From NCBI GenBank assembly GCA_050015935.1, contig JBEKAL010000224.1, forward strand, positions 1 to 6,577: a DNA stretch of 6,577 bases, read 5' to 3'. This document shows, one piece after another, positions 1 to 4,724 of this stretch; the stretch's first letter is position 1; every line of letters begins with the position of its first letter. Under the pieces are notes generated by a model, which was not told where the DNA came from, did not search any database, and saw nothing but the letters and a program-made list of their open reading frames with translations. The position numbers and the translations under genes were made by a program. Source of the DNA: Roseiarcus sp050015935. Lineage in GTDB: Bacteria > Pseudomonadota > Alphaproteobacteria > Rhizobiales > Beijerinckiaceae.

Positions 1-51
1 GACGAGCTCAATCAAGCGAAGGCGTCCGAGCAACTCGCGTTCGCATTCTGA
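1..51 (+). CDS. C-terminal 16 residues of a group II intron reverse transcriptase/maturase (partial)
   Basis: Reading from base 1 gives DELNQAKASEQLAFAF followed by TGA at 49-51. No domain can be recognised in such a short tail, so the assignment rests on position. Intron-encoded reverse transcriptase/maturase proteins lie in domain IV and usually stop shortly before domain V, and here the stop lies 14 bases before it. Such proteins help the intron RNA fold and splice, and copy it into new DNA sites. The frame is open to the left edge of the window. If the upstream sequence showed no reverse transcriptase, this would be a chance open frame or a remnant. Confidence 0.6.
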   Translation, partial: DELNQAKASEQLAFAF

Positions 52-65
52 CACCTCAACCCAAA

Positions 66-96
66 GAGCCGGATGCGAGGCCCGCACGTCCGGTTC
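66..96 (+). ncRNA. Group II intron domain V, short form with atypical apical loop
   Basis: Domain V is the catalytic, metal-binding hairpin of the ribozyme. The lower stem pairs 66-73 with 89-96 (eight pairs, one G-U), keeping the AGC triad at 67-69 on the 5' side. Bases 87-88 (CG) form the conserved two-base bulge. The upper stem pairs 74-77 with 83-86, leaving a five-base loop AGGCC at 78-82. The usual domain V is about 34 bases with a GNRA tetraloop; this one is 31 bases and has no GNRA loop. That may mean the intron is decaying or is a variant. Confidence 0.88.
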
Positions 97-97
97 T

Positions 98-135
98 GTG
101 AGAGGCGCGGCGGAGCAATCCCGCGCCTACTCGAC
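98..135 (+). ncRNA. Group II intron domain VI with branch-point adenosine
   Basis: An eight-pair GC-rich stem (103-110 with 121-128) encloses a ten-base loop (111-120). Below it, 100-102 pair with 130-132, leaving A129 bulged on the 3' side. This is the geometry of the domain VI branch point, whose 2'-OH attacks the 5' splice site to form the lariat. Six bases (CTCGAC) follow the A before the inferred 3' splice site, matching the usual spacing. Unlike the domain V tip, nothing in this hairpin looks degenerate. Confidence 0.85.
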
Positions 136-322
136 ACAGCCTCTCGGCTTCGGAAGTCTTAGCCTCCATGAGGTCGACGGCGCAGTGGGTCGGCGGGAGC
201 AGTCGCCACGGGCGGCGGCAAGCGGGGTAAATAGGGAAAGACGTACGTGTCACCGTAATCTCGTAAGCTTCGCAATCTTTGATTTCTGCACCACGGCGGC
301 GTCAAAAGGAGACGTAATCAAC
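136..322. other. Leader between intron 3' end and nuclease gene (187 bases), no gene recognised
   Basis: No start codon with a good ribosome site and no recognisable protein occurs here. The frame of the downstream nuclease gene happens to be open across the segment. Visible structures are a small CCTC/GAGG hairpin with an ATG loop near 163-173, a bulged eight-pair hairpin (185-194 with 202-209, loop GGGAGCA), and a perfect ACGTACGT palindrome at 241-248. I saw no convincing -10/-35 pair. The segment should contain the 3' exon of the intron and probably the promoter of the nuclease gene. Confidence 0.5.
306..311 (+). promoter_or_regulatory. Ribosome binding site deciding the nuclease start
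   Basis: AAGGAG at 306-311 lies 11 bases before the ATG at 323. It supports ATG 323 over any upstream in-frame codon, because the longer open frame begins at GTG 98 inside the group II intron. Confidence 0.75.
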
Positions 323-1135
323 ATGCGACAAGCTGAAATGACCGCGATCCTGACGCGTTGCAAAGGCGAACTCGAAGGCATTCTTTCGAGATTCAACAAG
401 ACCCGTGAGGGCATTTATATTGATCAAACGGATGACGCGCGTTTCAGAGAATTGGCGCTGGAGTTGAGAGACCTTTTTGACGATGCATTTGTCGATGGTC
501 ACCGATACTCAGAACCGCTCGTCAACTATTTCAACGACAGCATCTCCAATTACATTGGATCTCCATCGTATCACGGCGTCGAAAATGTCAAGGGCGTCGT
601 CGCCTCGGCCCTTACGCGCGTTCAGCGCAATCCTCTAGCACTGAAAGAGGCCGCACTGGAGGCCAAGTCCAGTGGCGCAAAGGATCCGGATGTTGTCGTG
701 AAGCTTGCGGAACGTCTTCACGCGGTCGTGCGTCAGCTACGGGAGAGGCGAGAAAATCGCCCGACGCTCGATGTAGCGGACGAATACGACGTTCAAGACC
801 TCTTTCACACACTCCTGACAATCTATTTCGACGATATCCGCAGGGAGGAATGGACTCCGAGCTACGCGGGCGGAGCGTCGCGTATGGATTTTCTTTTGCC
901 GGAGATCGAAACGGTCGTAGAGACCAAGATGACGCGGCCAAACCTGTCGGCGAAGCAACTCGGTGAGCAGCTCATCATCGACATCGCAAAGTACAAGAAG
1001 CACCCCGCGTGTCGCACGCTGTTCTGCTTGGTCTATGACCCGGACGGACGAATTTCCAACCCCCGCGGGGTGGAGAATGACCTCAAAGAGGATAAAGTTC
1101 AGATGGTCGTGAACGTTATGATCGTTCCAAAATAG
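323..1135 (+). CDS. PD-(D/E)XK nuclease, DpnII/MboI restriction endonuclease-like domain protein
   Basis: The protein has 270 residues. Residues 1-145 are a charged, mainly helical region I do not recognise. From about 146 it has the DpnII/MboI-like PD-(D/E)XK domain found in many solitary bacterial proteins. Family signatures are DEYDVQDL (153-160), EEWTPSYAGGASRMDF (175-190), GEQLIIDIAKY (214-224) and FCLVYDPDGRISNPRG (234-249). The likely metal-binding catalytic set is E154, D189, E200 and K202; the ExK motif reads ETK, where V is usual in the middle. All key residues are present, so an active DNA (or possibly RNA) endonuclease is likely. No methyltransferase is next to it, so a classical restriction-modification pair is not shown. 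A phage-defence or toxin-like role is inference. Codon use is less GC-rich than in the regulator operon, which suggests horizontal acquisition. Confidence 0.87.
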   Translation: MRQAEMTAILTRCKGELEGILSRFNKTREGIYIDQTDDARFRELALELRDLFDDAFVDGHRYSEPLVNYFNDSISNYIGSPSYHGVENVKGVVASALTRVQRNPLALKEAALEAKSSGAKDPDVVVKLAERLHAVVRQLRERRENRPTLDVADEYDVQDLFHTLLTIYFDDIRREEWTPSYAGGASRMDFLLPEIETVVETKMTRPNLSAKQLGEQLIIDIAKYKKHPACRTLFCLVYDPDGRISNPRGVENDLKEDKVQMVVNVMIVPK

Positions 1136-1376
1136 TCGGCGCGCGCGCAAAGCATTTCGCCGGTTGCCAACGCTTACTATAGTGCATTGGTGCCGTGCCG
1201 AAAACGCTAGCCGCGGTCCGGCTGAAAGTCGCATAAGCCCCAATCTGTCAAATCGTGCCCCGCCGCGAAAGTCTTGAGTTTCGACACAGGGCTGGGCCGC
1301 GATGGTGGCTTTCTGATCAGCTGCGAACGAGGTAGACGATTGAGATTTTCGTCCGTCCATGTCGCGGATTAACCCC

Positions 1377-1451
1377 TAGCGGACTCCCTTAGCGATGCGC
1401 TAGAATTTTGGCCGCTGAACCTCCTGGACGATTAGCGCCGGGGCTGCGCTA
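1377..1451. repeat. Cluster of TAGCG/CGCTA direct and inverted repeats
   Basis: TAGCG occurs at 1377-1381, 1390-1394 and 1433-1437, and its complement CGCTA at 1398-1402 and 1447-1451. Two pairs form hairpins or dyads: 1390-1394 with 1398-1402 around ATG, and 1433-1438 with 1446-1451 (six pairs) around a seven-base loop. A further CGCTA lies at 1205-1209. The spacing suggests an operator or a structured leader upstream of the gene at 1524, but chance in GC-rich DNA is not excluded. Confidence 0.45.
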
Positions 1452-1510
1452 GGCGCGGGGGGCCGTGCGAGTTGTCGGGAACTCACGGCGCTGGCAAGGC
1501 GCCCCGAAGA

Positions 1511-1517
1511 AGGGGAG
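1511..1517 (+). promoter_or_regulatory. Ribosome binding site for a GTG start
   Basis: AGGGGAG lies six bases before GTG 1524, which is good spacing and supports this non-ATG start. Its GGGG (1512-1515) could pair with CCCC at 1502-1505 across a six-base loop, so part of the site might be hidden in a weak hairpin. Confidence 0.7.
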
Positions 1518-1523
1518 CGATTA

Positions 1524-2471
1524 GTGGATTTCCACCTAGAGCGAGGGCTCCGGCTACTCACCGAGCCAGAGCACAAGAACCTCTACAACTGGGCGATCAA
1601 CGAGATCGACGCCGACGGTCGGCAAATCGGCGACGATCAAATCCCATGGAACTGGACGTTGCGCTTTACGGCAACGTCGTGCGTGCTTTGTGACAGCATC
1701 AACATCCAGCCGCATTTCCAGTTTTATGAAACGCCCGAGCCGCCGCCCGAGCCGCCGCCCGAGCCGCCGCCCGAAATCGTTCAGCGCCAGTTCATTCGCG
1801 TACAACTGCGTCCGGGCCGCCTGCGGGACGATGTGAACTACTCTCGCGAGACGACGTTCTCGATGTTCGGCACCGACCGTGCCATCAAGAGCTTCCAACT
1901 GGATATCCAGCAAATCGCCGACCCCGCCGAACAGGAACACTGCATGGCATGGGGCACGGTATCCTACACGGCGGACAACGACTTCAGGAACGAGACCGTC
2001 GATGATTGTATCGTGTTCCACCTTTTCGTGAAGCCCGAGACATTTGCTCGTTACGCGGCGAATATCGCTCATGGCTCGGTGGACGAATTGATCCTCAGCG
2101 TCGGATCGGTGGACGGCTTCTATTCGGAGTGGAGCCCTTCGATCTCTACTCGCAAAGTGAAGGTCCTGACCAAAGGTAGCAAACAGGAAATCACCTTGCC
2201 GCCCGGCCATCAATTTGAACCACCACGACTGGGCCACGTTGGCGAAGCTGAACTGTACCTCAATCGACGCCTTGAGTTCGTCAAGCGGGCGCCAGAGCCC
2301 GGGGCTGTCGACGAGATGGCCGATTTCGGAACCGTGCGTGAGGTCCCAGAGACGCAAACTCCGGCGGTGGACCCGCGGATGTTGCGGATGCTGGGATCGC
2401 TGAGACGGGCGGCGTGGTTCGTAGTATGCCTTCTGGCGCTAATCTTCATCGTGACATTGTTGAAGCACTAG
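1524..2471 (+). CDS. Conserved-type hypothetical protein with Pro-Glu hinge and C-terminal membrane anchor
   Basis: The product has 315 residues and no domain whose function I recognise. Residues 1-70 form a small N-terminal region with two cysteines (C53, C56). A proline-glutamate hinge follows at 71-84 (PEPPPEPPPEPPPE). Residues 88-215 look beta-rich and hold the most distinctive stretch, GFYSEWSPSISTRKVKVL (198-215). A Pro/Glu-rich linker (255-285) leads to one hydrophobic segment (about 297-312, WFVVCLLALIFIVTLL) and a three-residue tail, LKH. There is no N-terminal signal peptide, and RR (294-295) precedes the helix. This suggests a tail-anchored inner-membrane protein with its bulk in the cytoplasm. 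The start is GTG 1524, chosen for its ribosome site. The gene is separated from both neighbours and is probably transcribed alone. A role with the nuclease is only a guess. Confidence 0.75.
   Translation: MDFHLERGLRLLTEPEHKNLYNWAINEIDADGRQIGDDQIPWNWTLRFTATSCVLCDSINIQPHFQFYETPEPPPEPPPEPPPEIVQRQFIRVQLRPGRLRDDVNYSRETTFSMFGTDRAIKSFQLDIQQIADPAEQEHCMAWGTVSYTADNDFRNETVDDCIVFHLFVKPETFARYAANIAHGSVDELILSVGSVDGFYSEWSPSISTRKVKVLTKGSKQEITLPPGHQFEPPRLGHVGEAELYLNRRLEFVKRAPEPGAVDEMADFGTVREVPETQTPAVDPRMLRMLGSLRRAAWFVVCLLALIFIVTLLKH
1734..1775 (+). repeat. 12-bp tandem repeat, 3.5 copies, encoding the Pro-Glu hinge
   Basis: The unit CCCGAGCCGCCG occurs three times without mismatch (1734-1745, 1746-1757, 1758-1769), followed by a half copy ending GAA. 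Each unit encodes four residues (P-E-P-P), so copy-number changes would lengthen or shorten the hinge without breaking the frame. Confidence 0.9.
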
Positions 2472-2623
2472 GGCAGAGCGCTCGCCCCTTAGGTCCGCCC
2501 CTGGCGCGTCTCGGCCATTCAAGCGGCGGCACCGCGCGACTGCTCAACACCGTTGGCAAAAATCCAACCCGCGCCCCGCCCCCCTTCTTTGGCGGACAGC
2601 GCGGGACTCGCTATATGTCCCCC
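2472..2623. other. Spacer before the two-component operon
   Basis: About 150 bases are without a recognised gene. A longer frame in phase with the regulator starts at ATG 2414 inside the upstream gene; nothing in its extension resembles a receiver domain. The segment holds a short palindrome GAGCGCTC (2476-2483), a C-rich run around 2573-2584 and the candidate promoter at 2589-2617. No intrinsic terminator with a T-run was seen after the upstream gene. Confidence 0.5.
2589..2617 (+). promoter_or_regulatory. Candidate promoter for a leaderless response-regulator mRNA
   Basis: TTGGCG (2589-2594) and TATATG (2612-2617) are separated by exactly 17 bases, resembling a housekeeping-sigma promoter. 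The expected +1, seven bases after the -10 box, is A2624, the first base of the regulator ATG. No good Shine-Dalgarno sequence precedes that ATG, which fits leaderless translation. Both boxes are imperfect, so this is a hypothesis from position and spacing. Confidence 0.4.
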
Positions 2624-3307
2624 ATGCGGATTCTCATCATCGAAGACGACCGCGACGCGGCGGCCTATCTCGTCAAGGCGTTCCGCGAGGCCGGGCACGC
2701 CGTCGACCACGCCGCCGACGGCGTCAGCGGCTATGACCTGGCGCAGGAGGGCGGCTACGACGTCGCCATCGTCGATCGCATGCTCCCCAAGATGGACGGG
2801 TTGTCGCTGATCGGCGCCCTGCGCGCCCAGAAGGTCGAAACGCCGGCGCTGATCCTGTCCGCGCTCGGCCAGGTCGACGACCGCGTCAAGGGCCTGCGCG
2901 CGGGCGGCGACGATTACCTTGCCAAGCCCTACGCCTTTTCCGAACTTCTCGCGCGCGTCGAGGCGCTGGCGCGCCGCCGCCCCAAGGACGCGCCCGAGGA
3001 GACCGTGTATCGGCTCGGCGACCTCGCGCTCGATCGCCTTTCCCACAAAGTGACGCGCGCCGGCGAGGAGATCGTGTTGCAGCCGCGCGAATTCCGCCTG
3101 CTCGAGTACCTGATGCAGAACGCGGGCAAGGTGGTGACGCGCACCATGCTGCTCGAGCATGTCTGGGACTATCATTTCGATCCGCAGACCAACGTCATCG
3201 ACGTGCACGTCTCGCGCCTGCGCGCCAAGATCGATCGGGATTTCGACGCGCCCTTGCTGCACACGGTGCGCGGCGCCGGATATGTGATCCGTGACGGCGC
3301 CCGTTAA
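2624..3307 (+). CDS. OmpR/PhoB-family two-component response regulator
   Basis: The protein has 227 residues. The receiver domain (1-115) has the acidic pocket E7-D8-D9, phosphoacceptor D51 in IVDRMLPKMDG, switch S79 and invariant K101 in LAKPY. The winged-helix DNA-binding domain (about 128-223) shows LQPREFRLLEYLMQNAGKVVT and the recognition-helix region NVIDVHVSRLRAKID, ending RGAGYVIR. It is a transcription factor controlled by phosphorylation from the kinase encoded next, whose gene overlaps its end by 17 bases. I chose ATG 2624 because family members begin directly with MRILIIEDD. ATG 2615 (three residues longer) is possible but sits within the candidate -10 box. Target genes and signal cannot be read from the sequence. 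Confidence 0.93.
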   Translation: MRILIIEDDRDAAAYLVKAFREAGHAVDHAADGVSGYDLAQEGGYDVAIVDRMLPKMDGLSLIGALRAQKVETPALILSALGQVDDRVKGLRAGGDDYLAKPYAFSELLARVEALARRRPKDAPEETVYRLGDLALDRLSHKVTRAGEEIVLQPREFRLLEYLMQNAGKVVTRTMLLEHVWDYHFDPQTNVIDVHVSRLRAKIDRDFDAPLLHTVRGAGYVIRDGAR

Positions 3308-4724
3308 GCTGTTCCGCGCCACGGCGTTCAAGCTGACGCTCGCCATTCTCGGCCTCAGCGCGATCGGCGCGGGACTGGTGCTGGGCGTCGTCGCCTGGCA
3401 GGTCATCAAGCTCGTCGACGACGAGACGCGCCAGACGATCGAAGCGGAAGCCAACGGCCTGTCCGAGCAATACGAAACCGGCGGCGTTCGCCGGCTCGGC
3501 GCGATCATCGAAGCGCGCTCGCGCCGGCCGGGGTCTTCGCTCTATCTCTTGACCGACAGCGCCGGCGAACCGCTCGCCGGCAATGTCGCCCAATTGCCCG
3601 AGGGCGTGCTCGATCGCGCCGGCGTCGTCGATACGCCCTACCAAACCATCGACGAATCCTCGCCGGGCCGGCGCGCGCTGGCGCGCATCTTCGTCCTGCC
3701 GGGCGGTTTCCACTTGCTGGTCGGGCGCGATCTCGGCGATCGCGCGCGCATCGGTGCCGTGATGATTCGCGCCATGGCGGTTTCGCTGGTCTTCTTCGCC
3801 GCGCTCGCCGCGCTCGGCGCGCTGTTCGTCGCGCGCCGCGTGCTCCGGCGCATCGACGCGATGAACCTTTCGGCGCGCGCTATTATGGCCGGAGATATGA
3901 CGCGCCGCCTGCCGGTCTCCGGCTCCGACGACGAACTCGATCGCCTGGCGCTCGGCCTCAACGAAATGCTCGCGCGCATCTCCGATCTGATGGCGGGGAT
4001 GCGCGAAGTCTCCGACAACATCGCCCACGATCTGCGCACGCCGTTGACCCGCCTGCGCAATCACGCCGAAGAGGCGTTGCGGAGCGACGCCGATCCGGCC
4101 GTCACTCGCGCCGCGCTGGAGCGCACGATCGAGGAGTCGGACGGCCTGATCAAGATCTTCAACGCGCTGCTGCTGATCGCGCGCGCCGAGGCGGGCGCCG
4201 AGACCGCCGGCATGAGCGCGTTCGACCTCGGCGAGACGGTGGCGAGCGTCGCCGAGCTCTACGCCCCGCTCGCCGACGAATACGGCGTCGCGCTCAAGGT
4301 CGACGCCGCGCGCGGCCTGACGATCGTCGGCAATCGCGAGTTGATCGGCCAGGCGGTCGCCAATCTCATCGACAACGCGGTCAAATACGGCGCCGGCGAG
4401 GCGAAAGGGCCGCGCGCGGCGAACAGAAGCGAGGTCGCCGTGATCGCGCGCCGCGACGGCGAGGCGGTCACGATCGAAGTCGCCGACCACGGGCCGGGCA
4501 TTCCCGCCGCCGACCGCGCGCGCGCGGTTCATCGCTTCGTCAGGCTGGAGGGCGCGCGCTCGCGCCCCGGTTCCGGCCTCGGCCTGTCGCTCGCCGCGGC
4601 CGTCATGCGCATGCACGGCGGCGCCGTGCGGCTCGAAGACAACGCGCCCGGCCTCAAGGTCGCCGTCACGCTGCCGGCGGGCGCTCCGGCGCTTCCCTCC
4701 TCGCCCGCCAAGGCGGCGGCATGA
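3291..4724 (+). CDS. Membrane sensor histidine kinase (HAMP-HisKA-HATPase_c)
   Basis: The protein has 477 residues from GTG 3291. Domains in order: TM1 (about 13-36), a periplasmic sensor region of about 115 residues with no recognised fold, TM2 (about 156-181), HAMP (about 182-233), HisKA with phosphoacceptor H246 in IAHDLRTPLTRLR, and the HATPase domain with N-box N358/N362 (NLIDNAVKYG), G1 box DHGPG (399-403) and G2 box GSGLGLS (427-433). It senses an unknown envelope signal, autophosphorylates H246 and passes phosphate to D51 of the regulator. All catalytic motifs are intact. The start overlaps the regulator stop by 17 bases, and its own ribosome site is weak, so translational coupling is likely. 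The C-terminus is a short Ala/Pro-rich tail. Confidence 0.94.
   Translation: MTAPVKLFRATAFKLTLAILGLSAIGAGLVLGVVAWQVIKLVDDETRQTIEAEANGLSEQYETGGVRRLGAIIEARSRRPGSSLYLLTDSAGEPLAGNVAQLPEGVLDRAGVVDTPYQTIDESSPGRRALARIFVLPGGFHLLVGRDLGDRARIGAVMIRAMAVSLVFFAALAALGALFVARRVLRRIDAMNLSARAIMAGDMTRRLPVSGSDDELDRLALGLNEMLARISDLMAGMREVSDNIAHDLRTPLTRLRNHAEEALRSDADPAVTRAALERTIEESDGLIKIFNALLLIARAEAGAETAGMSAFDLGETVASVAELYAPLADEYGVALKVDAARGLTIVGNRELIGQAVANLIDNAVKYGAGEAKGPRAANRSEVAVIARRDGEAVTIEVADHGPGIPAADRARAVHRFVRLEGARSRPGSGLGLSLAAAVMRMHGGAVRLEDNAPGLKVAVTLPAGAPALPSSPAKAAA

Larger units (their letters stand above)
1..135 (+). mobile_element. 3' end of a group II intron (retroelement), partial
   Basis: The segment carries the tail of an intron-encoded protein, a domain V hairpin and a domain VI hairpin in the order and spacing known for bacterial group II introns. 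Domain V (66-96) begins GAGCC and ends GGTTC, and domain VI has a bulged A at 129. Counting the usual seven positions from the branch A puts the 3' splice site after C135, giving an intron that ends in the consensus AY (AC at 134-135). Domains I to IV and most of the protein lie upstream of the window, so intron class, 5' splice site and full integrity cannot be judged. The 3' boundary is an inference from structure; shifting it by two bases to the next AC (137) is possible. Confidence 0.85.
1136..1523. other. 388-base spacer without a recognised gene
   Basis: There is no plausible gene on either strand. The minus-strand open frame covering 1136-1360 continues antisense through the nuclease gene and resembles nothing I know. 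The first part has weak TATAGT-like boxes near 1180 but no convincing partner box. The second part (1377-1451) holds a cluster of TAGCG/CGCTA inverted repeats. No T-rich intrinsic terminator follows the nuclease stop. The segment presumably holds the promoter of the downstream gene, and it may contain remnants of an older insertion. Confidence 0.5.

Noticed and set aside
98..322. N-terminal extension of the nuclease from GTG 98
   Set aside because: It would begin inside group II intron domain VI and lacks a ribosome site; ATG 323 has AAGGAG at suitable spacing.
1137..1162. CGGCG/CGCCG hairpin after the nuclease stop as a terminator
   Set aside because: Five pairs with a 16-base loop and no U-tract; expected by chance at this GC.
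1246..1251. Perfect minus-strand TTGACA as a promoter
   Set aside because: No acceptable -10 box at 16-18 bases, and no gene on that strand downstream.
737..1360. Minus-strand open frame of 207 codons
   Set aside because: It is antisense to the conserved catalytic half of the nuclease; its product has low-complexity, Arg-rich composition and matches no known family.
1472..1693. Plus-strand open frame overlapping the 1524 gene in another frame
   Set aside because: It is short, Arg/Ala-rich and has no ribosome site; the 1524 frame is better supported.
1554..2357. Minus-strand open frame opposite the membrane-anchored protein gene
   Set aside because: The plus-strand frame has a good ribosome site and a coherent domain-linker-membrane layout; the antisense product looks like a shadow (repeated GRR from the repeat).
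2471..2487. GGGC/GCCC hairpin after the 2471 stop as a terminator
   Set aside because: Only a four-pair stem with no T-run.
2414..2623. Long N-terminal extension of the response regulator
   Set aside because: It starts inside the upstream gene, and receiver domains of this family begin at MRILIIEDD.
3195..4616. Minus-strand open frame of 473 codons
   Set aside because: Mirror frame of the histidine kinase caused by strong GC3; the kinase has every catalytic motif.
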